Shown here one piece after another: positions 44,469 to 52,303 of a stretch of DNA of 64,000 nt (position 1 is its first letter; every line of letters starts with the position of its first letter). Origin of the DNA: Parahaliea maris (lineage in GTDB: Bacteria > Pseudomonadota > Gammaproteobacteria > Pseudomonadales > Halieaceae); the NCBI RefSeq assembly GCF_008064665.1, contig NZ_VRZA01000001.1, positions 950,170-1,014,169 of the forward strand, in the 5' to 3' direction. The position numbers were made by a program, and so were the translations under genes. The notes below the pieces were generated by a model. That model had not been told where the DNA came from, ran no database searches, and saw only the letters and a list, made by a program, of their open reading frames with translations.

Positions 44469-45347
44469 CTACCAGTAAATGAAGACGGAGAAGATGTGGA
44501 TCGACAGCGCTACCAGCAGCGCTATCGTCAACGGGATATGCACAAACAGCCAGACCTTGAGCAGACCTTTCAGGCGAACATCCTGCCGCAGAAGGTGAAG
44601 AATGACCCGCCGGCGGCCGAACAGGGCCAGCAGTTCATTAAGCACCTCCGCCTGCGACTGCTTGCGGGCATCCGGGATACGCTCCGACAGGGCGTTGACG
44701 ATAATGCCCTGCTCCGCATTGCTCACCGCCTTGCTCTGGCCCGGCAACACAATCCGCGATCCGTCCCTGGCCGTCAGTTGCTGCCAGGTGGAGCCACCGA
44801 GCTGGGTCAGGTCCAGAGCGCTCAACGCCATGGCCTGGAGTTCGGCATCACAACTCTCCACCGTGTCGCGGATGTTGCTGTCGAGGTCCGCCAGTTCCTC
44901 CAGCCAGGCGTCGCGATCCTTGCCGGCATTGTTGGTGGCCAGATGGCCGGGCAGGTGGATGTAGACATAGAGCCCGTAGAAACCCGAAAAAATCACCAGG
45001 CACATCAGCGCATACGCCAGGGTGTGCACGTTCCAGCCCACCTGGGCTGCGCTGTGCAGGGTGCCGATGAGCAACAGCACCGCGCCGAGGTAAACGTGGG
45101 CGGAGGTCCAGCCCTGTACCGTGCCCGCCGCGGAGCTGTAGCGTCGCTTGCGCACGCCGAGCACACTGAGCCACACAATCAGCAGGGCTCCCACAGTGCC
45201 CAGTACGTAACCCTGCCAGGTGCCGCCGTTGGGCGGCTGGGCGGCATTGCCCCCCTGACTGAGGTAGAGGCCGATGCCGATGACACCCAGCAACAGGGCC
45301 CACTTGCCATAGCGAAAATTACGCCACGCCAGTAACGAGGTGTGCAT
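44469..45347 (-). CDS. Di-heme b-type membrane cytochrome
   Basis: A 292-residue inner-membrane protein with about five helices. Two helices each carry a histidine pair 14 residues apart: H84 and H98 (SAHVYLG ... GTLHSAA), and H270 and H284 (FVHIPLT ... LSIHIFS). This is the classic arrangement for two stacked b hemes. Helix 4 ends VYIHLPGH. A cytosolic or periplasmic loop of about 120 residues (140-260) separates helices 4 and 5. Its ATG shares one base with the stop of the flavin/Fe-S gene. It is predicted to pass electrons across the membrane between the Fe-S protein and the decaheme. No named family is recognised. Confidence 0.8.
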   Translation of the reverse strand: MHTSLLAWRNFRYGKWALLLGVIGIGLYLSQGGNAAQPPNGGTWQGYVLGTVGALLIVWLSVLGVRKRRYSSAAGTVQGWTSAHVYLGAVLLLIGTLHSAAQVGWNVHTLAYALMCLVIFSGFYGLYVYIHLPGHLATNNAGKDRDAWLEELADLDSNIRDTVESCDAELQAMALSALDLTQLGGSTWQQLTARDGSRIVLPGQSKAVSNAEQGIIVNALSERIPDARKQSQAEVLNELLALFGRRRVILHLLRQDVRLKGLLKVWLFVHIPLTIALLVALSIHIFSVFIYW

Positions 45348-47833
45348 CAGTGCCCCTCCACCAGCTCACTGAATTGTTCGGGAGACACCCGGACCGCGGC
45401 GCCGGTGGGGCAGGCGCGAACGCAGGCCGGTCCTCCGGGGCGGCCCATACAGGCATCGCATTTCACCGCTTTCTTGCCGGCGTCCTTGGCGGCCGCACTG
45501 GGGGTAAAGCTCTCCGGCTCCCCAGGGCCCGGACCGCGGCCCAGCAGCAACCACGACAGCAGGCCGGGTTTCTTCGGCGCTGCATAGCTCAGCTTGATCG
45601 CATCGTAGGGGCAGTTGGTCTCGCAGTTGCCGCAGCCGATACAGCTGTCACTGATGAACACCTCGCCATTGGCGGATCGGCGAATGGCGTCCGGCGGGCA
45701 GTCCTTCATGCAGTGCGGTAATTCGCAGTGGCGGCAGGAAATGGGCACGTGCAGCCCCGCCAGCGAGGCGCCGGATTCCCGGTCCAGGCGGGAGATGCCG
45801 TTGTGGGTCTCGGCACAGGCGCGCTCGCAGTTGTCGCAGCCCACGCACAGTGTCTCGTCGATCACCAGGGCGTTGGTGGCCTCGCCGAGCCCCTGCCCCA
45901 TCAGGAAACCGATCGCTCCAGCGGCCTGTGGCTGAGACGCCATGCTGTTGGATTTGCGCAGCACCTCGCTGAGCCGCCCCTGCAGGGTGGCGACATGTTC
46001 CGGCTGGCTCCCCACCAGTGCCAGAAATTCCGCCTGGCGGATCACAATGGTCTCTGTGCGCACCGCGGCGGTGGCGGTGTCGCGGCGCCTGGGCGCTCCC
46101 ATCAAGGCCATCTGGCCGGCCAGTTCCCCCGAGTGATTCTGGTTGACCACCAGGTTGGCACCGCCGCGAGTCAGCATCACGGTGCCGCTGCGGATCAGGT
46201 GCAGGCAGTCTCCCTCCTCACCCTCGGTAAACAGCACCTCGCCAGCCTTGTACTGGCGGGTTTCGACCTGCCCGGCAATGTTGCCCAGCTCCTCCAGGGT
46301 CAGCTGGGGCCGGAACGCCGCCTGCAGCGCCCGCATGACAAAGATCCGGTCGATCCCGCTGCTGACCTCCTTGTTGGAGTTCATCAGCTTGACCATGATC
46401 CGGCGCGGGGTCTCGATGAGGATGGCGTCCTCGGAGACCACCGCGTCGCCCTGCCGGGGGCGACCGGAAATCAGGCTCATCTCGCCGAAGAACTGGCCCG
46501 GCTTGATGGTGTGCCAGGGGCCGTCCTTTTCCAGCTGCAATTGCACCTCACCCTCAACGAGGGTGTAGAAAGTGGTGCTGAATTCGCCGTTGCGGTACAG
46601 CGGTTCTCCCGCGGCGACAAATGCGGTGGAACGCTCGCCGCCCTGGGGCGCCCTGGCCAGTTCCGCCGGCGGCAGGCTGACAATAATGCGACTCTCGATA
46701 ATCAGCTCGCGGAAGGCCAGCGGATTCATGTGCCGGAACATCGGCACCCGCTGCTGGTAGAGGTCCAGCACGTCTTCCGCGTCCATCACGTAGGGCAGGC
46801 CGGAGAACTGGTCCTGCAGCAGCGGGTAATCCGCGGGCTTGGTGTCCTTGCCGTTGATGAACTCCACCACGTCGTAGCCCTGGTTCATCGCCTGTTTGAT
46901 CAGCGGGTAGCCACCCAGGGCGCCGATAATATAGAGGCCGGGCACGTTGCTCTGGTAGTGGCGGTCGACGTCGGGCACCGCCTCCGGGTTATCGCTGGTA
47001 ATGACGATACCGCAGGATTCGACAAACTTGCGCGGCGGGATGGTACCGAGCCGGGCGATGATGCGGTGGCATTCGATACGCTCTTCACCCGAGGGCGTAC
47101 TCAGCACAATCGCGCCCTTGGCCCCGGGAGCGGAGGGTAGTTCGAGCCCCGCCACATTGGCCTCGTAGACACAGTAGAAGGGGCGATTCTTGTCGTTGAT
47201 GGCCGCCAGCACGGCGTTCAAGTTGCCGTCCTTGGCCCGGCTGAATTCATTGCGCCGGTTGATGATGAAGACCTTGTTGTAATCCGACAGGGCGATGGCG
47301 TTCTCGATGGCCGCGTCACCGGCACCGACCACCACGATGGTCTCCTCTTTGAAGTCTTCCGGGTCGTCGAGGGTGTAGCGGACAAAATCCGACTCGGCAT
47401 CCCCCGGGACACCCAGCGTGCGGGGGTTACCCTGGGTGCCAATGGAGAACACGATGTGCTCTGCCTCGACCGCGTCGCCGGAGCCCAGTTTCAGGTTGAA
47501 GCCGCCCTTTTCGCCGTCGATCGCGACTACTTCGCTGTCGTAGCGAATGTTGATTCCCGCTGCCAGGGCTTCGTCCCAGACCCCGAGAATCTCCTCGCGC
47601 TTGCCGGCGGTAAAGCCCACTTCACTGCGCAGATTCAGGAAGCCAGGCTCGTCCATGACGTGCTTGCCTTTCTGGTATTTCTGGATGGTCTTGGCGAAGG
47701 TGTTGAAACCTTCGAGCAGAATATAGGTGGGCTCTGCAGCACCGGACTCCGCATCATAATGCGCAGCGCGGCCAGCAGCGGACAGGCCAGCAGGCCCAGC
47801 ACCAACTATGGCTATATGATACCGCTTGGACAC
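45347..47833 (-). CDS. Flavoprotein-cNMP-binding-4Fe4S fusion oxidoreductase
   Basis: An 828-residue cytosolic fusion with GTG start after GGGGAAGAG. Residues 1-330 are a thioredoxin-reductase-like fold: FAD site IAIVGAGPAGLSAAG, NAD(P) site VVVGAGDAAIENA, and VPGLYIIGALGG, without the redox CXXC of true TrxR. Two cyclic-nucleotide-binding domains follow (about 385-500, GQFFGEMSLISGRPRQGD; about 510-625, GELAGQMALMGAPRRRD). The C-terminus has four cysteine clusters (CVGCDNCERAC, CRHCELPHCMKDC, CIGCGNCETNC, CDACMGRPGGPACVRAC) for [4Fe-4S]. It is the first gene of the redox operon. The predicted role is NAD(P)H-linked electron input or output, gated by a nucleotide. Confidence 0.88.
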   Translation of the reverse strand: MSKRYHIAIVGAGPAGLSAAGRAAHYDAESGAAEPTYILLEGFNTFAKTIQKYQKGKHVMDEPGFLNLRSEVGFTAGKREEILGVWDEALAAGINIRYDSEVVAIDGEKGGFNLKLGSGDAVEAEHIVFSIGTQGNPRTLGVPGDAESDFVRYTLDDPEDFKEETIVVVGAGDAAIENAIALSDYNKVFIINRRNEFSRAKDGNLNAVLAAINDKNRPFYCVYEANVAGLELPSAPGAKGAIVLSTPSGEERIECHRIIARLGTIPPRKFVESCGIVITSDNPEAVPDVDRHYQSNVPGLYIIGALGGYPLIKQAMNQGYDVVEFINGKDTKPADYPLLQDQFSGLPYVMDAEDVLDLYQQRVPMFRHMNPLAFRELIIESRIIVSLPPAELARAPQGGERSTAFVAAGEPLYRNGEFSTTFYTLVEGEVQLQLEKDGPWHTIKPGQFFGEMSLISGRPRQGDAVVSEDAILIETPRRIMVKLMNSNKEVSSGIDRIFVMRALQAAFRPQLTLEELGNIAGQVETRQYKAGEVLFTEGEEGDCLHLIRSGTVMLTRGGANLVVNQNHSGELAGQMALMGAPRRRDTATAAVRTETIVIRQAEFLALVGSQPEHVATLQGRLSEVLRKSNSMASQPQAAGAIGFLMGQGLGEATNALVIDETLCVGCDNCERACAETHNGISRLDRESGASLAGLHVPISCRHCELPHCMKDCPPDAIRRSANGEVFISDSCIGCGNCETNCPYDAIKLSYAAPKKPGLLSWLLLGRGPGPGEPESFTPSAAAKDAGKKAVKCDACMGRPGGPACVRACPTGAAVRVSPEQFSELVEGH

Positions 47834-48147
47834 GGCTCTTCCCCGGCAGCTATTTGCGTTGTTACGGGTGGCATCCTGCCTCCCTTGATCAAGTCCCTTG
47901 CCCCGCGACGACTACGCTTTCATCGAGCGCGGGCCCAATTCTTTATGCTTTCTATGCTGTGTATGCTCTGCTGCGTATGACAAGCTTGCTGCTTGCCACA
48001 GCATACTGCATATCACAGCGTACTGCTCACTGCTTCTTTCTTACCAGCTTTCGCGCTGGTTATTATCGCGGCGGCGCCTGGCGCCTGCCGCTCCCTACCT
48101 CAGGCCCTGCCGCGCGACGGGACGTCGCGGCAGCGGCCGGCCAGCCC
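47834..48147 (-). promoter_or_regulatory. Upstream region of the redox operon with clustered TATGCT half-sites
   Basis: This 314-base gap lies between the right caspase-like gene and the first redox gene, both on the minus strand, and must hold the redox promoter. At 47944-47967 the hexamer TATGCT recurs three times with a 9-base period. At 47997-48009 and 48014-48026, CACAGCRTACTGC occurs twice with a 17-base period and contains the reverse hexamer AGCATA/AGCGTA. This looks like a multi-site operator. A GC-rich hairpin at 48107-48133 may terminate the caspase-like gene. No clear -35/-10 pair was found, and no ORF is convincing. Confidence 0.45.
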
Positions 48148-49794
48148 TCAGGACTGGCGTGCTACAAAGAAAAAGTCTCCCACTTCATCACCGGCCCGTT
48201 TGATGGCCTTGAACTCGGGCGCCAGTTCAGGCTGGCGGTCCTCCAGCTTCTCTATCATGTCCAGGTACAGGGCCGGCGCGGTCAGTACCGAATCGTTGCT
48301 TTCCAGCACCTCGATAAAGGCGTCGGCAAACACCGAATTGCGTGCATCGTTGCTGGCGGGCAACGGGCAATCCTTGCCGGAGGTCATCAGCAGGCGCGCC
48401 TTGTTGGGGAAGCGCAGGCTGACATAGGCCTCACTGTTGAGCTGGGCCGCGCTGCTGGCAAGCAGGAAGGCCGGATTATCAGCCAGCAGGCCTGCAAAGG
48501 ATGAGTCCGCCACGACCATGATACGTTTGGCCGGCAGCCGCGCCAGGTGCGAACTGATCTGGGACGTTGGCACCCAGTAAGTATCGTCCGGTGGCGGCTC
48601 GGAGTTGACGGGCAGCCAGTAGCCCACTTCATAGTTACCACTCTCTCGCCGGTTACCCCATCCAGTGTAGTAGATAAGCAGGTTGTCTTCCGGGGTCAAT
48701 TCGCTGTTCATGTGATTGAGGGCGCGCAACAGGGAGGCGTCGTCGCCGTTGGTCACCACTTTCACCTGGAAACCGTAACGCTGCTTGAGCACCTGGCTGA
48801 CCCGCTGGGCGTCGGATACCGAGGTGGACAGCTTGTCGAGGTAAGTGTAGTCGCCGTTGCCGATCACCAGCGCATAGTAACGGCCAAAATTCTTGCCCTG
48901 CATGTTCACCGGCTCGGGCGTGGCGAGATTTTCCCGCACCGCGGGGGCCTGGGCACCGACCTGAGAACTGGCCGCAGTGGAGGTAGCAGCGACGGCACCG
49001 GACACAGACCGGGTGGGACTGCTCTGGGCCTTCTCGAGTTCGCGCTCGAGGCGGGCCTGTTCCTCGGCTGCCGCCACGGCGGCGGCTGTCGCGGAGGCCG
49101 TGACCGCGGCGACCGCGGCCTCCTGCTTCTCGGTGTACATCTCGGCCTGGGCAATCAAGGCCTTCTGTGCGTCCGACTTGTAGACCAGGGCGTCATCGCT
49201 GATGCCCCAGGCGGCGCGGTACCAGTTGAGCGCCGCCTGTTTGTCCCGGGGCACACCCTGGCCGGTTTCGTAGAGGGTACCCAGGTTGAACTGGGCGCCC
49301 TTGTGGCCCTGCTCGGCGGCACGCTTGTACCAGAGGGCGGCGACTTCGTAGTTGGGCTCGGTCCCGAGGCCCTGCTCGAAGATTTCGCCCACCGTATTCT
49401 GGGCCTCGGCGTCACCCTCCTCGGCGGCGGGCAACCAGACCTTGAGGGCTGTCTTGTAGTTGGAGCGGTCGTAGGCGACATACTCACCGCCGCGGATACG
49501 GCAGTCCTGGGCCGTGGTCTGTACCGGCCGCCGGGGGGTCATATAGGTCGTATTACCCAGCTGGCGCACCTGGCCAGGCAGGAGGCAATCGACGATGTAG
49601 AGGTCCTTGACCTCGGCGCCTTCGGGAATGTCGGGAATGCTGGCGGACTGCTGCCCGGCACAGGCTGACAGCAGGGCAGACAGACAGGCAGACACTGCCA
49701 GCGCTTTGGCGCGGCGTGGCTTTTGGCGCCCTGTCGCTTGCGGCCCGCGTCCTGCGGATTGTGACAGGTATGTTGTGGCTATAATTCCCTGCAT
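48148..49794 (-). CDS. Pseudo-caspase: lipoprotein with Sel1 repeats and inactive C14 domain
   Basis: A 548-residue lipoprotein (lipobox LLSAC after a long basic N-region, so the true start may be shorter). It shares CRIRGGEYVAYDRSNYKTAL and Sel1-type repeats (AEAQNTVGEIFEQGLG, GAQFNLGTLYETGQGV) with the left caspase. A short Ala/Glu helical stretch replaces the long coiled coil. The caspase fold spans about 305-545 (RYYALVIGNGDYTYLDKL). The two catalytic positions are changed: His to Trp379 in YYTGWG, and Cys to Ser432 in ADSSFAG. Both were checked on the codons. The fold therefore probably serves binding or regulation rather than proteolysis. It is divergent from the lipoprotein hydrolase. 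Confidence 0.87.
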   Translation of the reverse strand: MQGIIATTYLSQSAGRGPQATGRQKPRRAKALAVSACLSALLSACAGQQSASIPDIPEGAEVKDLYIVDCLLPGQVRQLGNTTYMTPRRPVQTTAQDCRIRGGEYVAYDRSNYKTALKVWLPAAEEGDAEAQNTVGEIFEQGLGTEPNYEVAALWYKRAAEQGHKGAQFNLGTLYETGQGVPRDKQAALNWYRAAWGISDDALVYKSDAQKALIAQAEMYTEKQEAAVAAVTASATAAAVAAAEEQARLERELEKAQSSPTRSVSGAVAATSTAASSQVGAQAPAVRENLATPEPVNMQGKNFGRYYALVIGNGDYTYLDKLSTSVSDAQRVSQVLKQRYGFQVKVVTNGDDASLLRALNHMNSELTPEDNLLIYYTGWGNRRESGNYEVGYWLPVNSEPPPDDTYWVPTSQISSHLARLPAKRIMVVADSSFAGLLADNPAFLLASSAAQLNSEAYVSLRFPNKARLLMTSGKDCPLPASNDARNSVFADAFIEVLESNDSVLTAPALYLDMIEKLEDRQPELAPEFKAIKRAGDEVGDFFFVARQS

Positions 49795-49846
49795 GCACTT
49801 CGTCCGAACATTCCATTTCCTGACTACAGAAAGTAGTCCAAGTCAC

Positions 49847-50665
49847 GTGGCACGACAACTGCTGAAACCGTTATTCATCACACTTCCGGTGATTTTTCTC
49901 GTCGCCTGCGGGCACCTGCCGTCCCCGGCGCAACTGGCTGATCGCTACCAGCTACAGGCCAGCTGGGTCGCAGGGGCGGAATTTGACCTGCTCAGCCTCG
50001 CCCGAGCGGGCTGGACCGAGGGACCGCGCCTGCATGTCTACCTGGAGGGCGACGGACGCCCCTGGCTGCGCGACCGCGCGGCGCCGGACCCGACCGGGCG
50101 GCACCTGCTGGCCCTGGAACTGCTGCAGCGCGACCCCGCACCAGCGCTTTACCTGGCCCGCCCCTGCTACCACCAGGATTCTATGCCTGCCAACTGTACT
50201 CCCACCCTGTGGACCTCCGGCCGCTACTCGGAAACCGTGATCAACAGCATGGCCGACGCCCTGGCCAAACAGCTGGACGCCAACCCCTCGATCAGGGAAA
50301 TCGTGCTTATCGGTTACAGCGGCGGCGGCAACCTCGCCGTTTTGCTGGCCCCCCGTCTGGCAGGCAGTGTCCCGGTATCGGTGGTCACCATTGCCGCCAA
50401 CCTGGATACGGTAGCGTGGAGCGCACACCATCGGGTACTGCCCCTGCAGGATTCCCTCAACCCGGCGGAACAACAGGCCAGTGGCTTGCAGGAGATGCAC
50501 TTCCAGGGAGCGGAAGACACCGTGGTCCCACCTGCTACCAGTGCCGCCTATTTCCAGCGCCACCCGCAGGCGAGATCGGTCACTGTGGAAGCCTTCGACC
50601 ACCGCTGCTGCTGGGCGCAGCAGTGGCCGCAGTTGCTGCAGCAGGCGCTGCAAGGCGCCAGCTGA
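49847..50665 (+). CDS. Lipoprotein alpha/beta-hydrolase, right copy
   Basis: A 272-residue paralogue of the protein at 30224-31132. The GTG at 49847 gives a standard lipoprotein signal (RQLLKPLFITLPVIFLVAC). The longer frame from the ATG at 49793 would collide with the start of the divergent pseudo-caspase gene. The nucleophile motif is VLIGYSGGGNLAVLL, and the His motif FDHRCCWAQQWP. A TATAAT at 49780-49785 may be its -10. It ends 2 bases from the stop of the convergent kinase gene. Catalytic residues appear intact; substrate unknown. Confidence 0.8.
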   Translation: MARQLLKPLFITLPVIFLVACGHLPSPAQLADRYQLQASWVAGAEFDLLSLARAGWTEGPRLHVYLEGDGRPWLRDRAAPDPTGRHLLALELLQRDPAPALYLARPCYHQDSMPANCTPTLWTSGRYSETVINSMADALAKQLDANPSIREIVLIGYSGGGNLAVLLAPRLAGSVPVSVVTIAANLDTVAWSAHHRVLPLQDSLNPAEQQASGLQEMHFQGAEDTVVPPATSAAYFQRHPQARSVTVEAFDHRCCWAQQWPQLLQQALQGAS

Positions 50666-50667
50666 GC

Positions 50668-52206
50668 TTACTCGCCCGAGGCGAGTTCCTGCTCCAGCTG
50701 CTGGCGCAAGGTCGCCAGCGTCTCGTGGTTGGCCAGGTATTCGTTGGTGTCGTAGGCCTGCAACATACTCAGCAGGTACTCGCGCTGGCGAACCGAAGTC
50801 AGGGTTGGCTCCAGCGCCACCAGATGGCCGATCAGTTCGTCCAGGCCCTCCTCCGCATCGGCATTGCGCGGGTGCAGGTCATAGGCTTCAAGGAAGTAAC
50901 GGGAAGCGCCATCCCAGTCTCCGATGGCCGCAGACTTGTGGCCCAGGTCCAGGTCCTTGAGGAACTGCGCCTGCACACTGACCGGCAACTCGTCGAAGGG
51001 TACCGCCGGCCCCTCGCCCTGGCTGGCTTTCCAGGCCAGCCCCGCGGAGGTGAGCGCGAGCACCACCACCATCGCCAGCAACACCCGGTTGCGGCGACTG
51101 GTGCCGGAAAACTCCCGCAGGAAGACATCCGCCGAAGGCGTGCGTTTGTCGCGCGGCAGCTTGATGGCGTTGGCGATAGCGTGCCACTCGTGGCGTTTTA
51201 TCTTCTTGATCGGCTGGGCAGTCAGGCCCTGCTGGAAGGCCTCCAGCGCCGTGGCTCCGCCGTAGGGGTGCACGCCGGCAAACAGCTGGTAGGCCACCAG
51301 GCCCAGGGCGTAGACGTCATCCGCCGGGTGGGGCGGCTGGCCCTGCAGCATTTCCAGTGATGCATAGCGTGGCGTGAGTGCGCCGAGCTCACCGGCGTCG
51401 AAGCTGTCCTTGTGGATCTCGGTATCCACGATCCGGGCGATACCGAAGTCCAGTACCTTGACCCGGCCGTCGATGGTGACGAACACGTTGTCGGGCTTGA
51501 AGTCCGAGTGCACCATGCCCTGGCGGCGGGCATAGGCAAGGCCCGCGGCCATCTCGGTGATCAGCTTGGCGACGCTGGGCTTCTTGCCCTCTTCAAACTG
51601 CAGCGAGGTCCAGCCCGAGAGGGGCGCACCCTGGAGGTACTCCATGGTCATGTAGACCTGGTCGCCGTCGCGGTCGAAGTCGTACACGGTGACCACGTTG
51701 GGGTGAGCCAGCTGCTGGGACTTCTTGGCCTCCCGCTGCAGGCTGATCAGGGCCTTGGGGTGGCGGCTGAATTCTGCCGACAGGAACTTGATCGCGACGT
51801 AGGGTTCGTCGTCCTGGGCTTCCTGCTTGCGCAGGTCGAGGGCCTTGTAGACATGCCCCATGCCGCCCTTGCCCAGACGCGCCTCCAGCACGAAGCGATC
51901 CTTGATGATCATCTGGTCGTGGGGATCGGTAGCGACCTCCGCCGCGGCACCGGCATCCACCACGGTGGCGTCGTCGTCCAGCAGCACCGTTGCCGCCTCG
52001 GCGGCGGCCTGCTCGGCGGCGCTGAGCAGTTCGGTGGCGGGCAGGTCGGTCTCTACCTCGGGGTTGGCATTGCGGTCCGGCCGGGCGTAGACCGTCGGCG
52101 CAATCGCCGCCTCCTCGCGCTCCTGCTCGGCGGCCTCGTCTTCCAACAGGACCGTTTTGTCCACGTCGAGGGAGGCGATGTTTTTCTTGTCAGGATGGTC
52201 AGACAT
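50668..52206 (-). CDS. Membrane Ser/Thr protein kinase (Hanks type), right copy
   Basis: A 512-residue protein; the ATG at 52206 is taken, though a GTG two codons upstream is possible. The N-terminal 75 residues are acidic and low-complexity (LLDDDATVVDAG). The kinase domain is about 78-345: GKGGMGHVY, VAIK, HSDFKPDN (Ser for Arg, as in the left copy), VLDFGIAR, TPRYASLEML. A membrane helix follows (RVLLAMVVVLALTSAGLAW), with a C-terminal periplasmic TPR-like helical segment of about 120 residues. It converges on the lipoprotein hydrolase. With PP2C and FHA genes nearby it makes a full kinase/phosphatase/reader set. Confidence 0.91.
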   Translation of the reverse strand: MSDHPDKKNIASLDVDKTVLLEDEAAEQEREEAAIAPTVYARPDRNANPEVETDLPATELLSAAEQAAAEAATVLLDDDATVVDAGAAAEVATDPHDQMIIKDRFVLEARLGKGGMGHVYKALDLRKQEAQDDEPYVAIKFLSAEFSRHPKALISLQREAKKSQQLAHPNVVTVYDFDRDGDQVYMTMEYLQGAPLSGWTSLQFEEGKKPSVAKLITEMAAGLAYARRQGMVHSDFKPDNVFVTIDGRVKVLDFGIARIVDTEIHKDSFDAGELGALTPRYASLEMLQGQPPHPADDVYALGLVAYQLFAGVHPYGGATALEAFQQGLTAQPIKKIKRHEWHAIANAIKLPRDKRTPSADVFLREFSGTSRRNRVLLAMVVVLALTSAGLAWKASQGEGPAVPFDELPVSVQAQFLKDLDLGHKSAAIGDWDGASRYFLEAYDLHPRNADAEEGLDELIGHLVALEPTLTSVRQREYLLSMLQAYDTNEYLANHETLATLRQQLEQELASGE

Positions 52207-52303
52207 AGGCACTTGTATAGGTGAATGGCCAGTGGATGTATAGACAAAATCTACTAAAAGGGCGATTACCGCAAGTGCACCGCGCCCCGACCCATCGGCA
52301 GCC

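Noticed and set aside
44469..45347. Di-heme b protein as a NapC/NrfH-type or formate dehydrogenase gamma subunit
   Set aside because: It has no CXXCH, which rules out NapC/NrfH, and the sequence around the His pairs does not match FdhI; only the general di-heme b pattern is supported.
47884..47893. CTTGATCAAG as an FNR/ANR box before the redox operon
   Set aside because: FNR sites are TTGAT-N4-ATCAA; here the half-sites overlap without the spacer, so it does not fit despite the tempting context.
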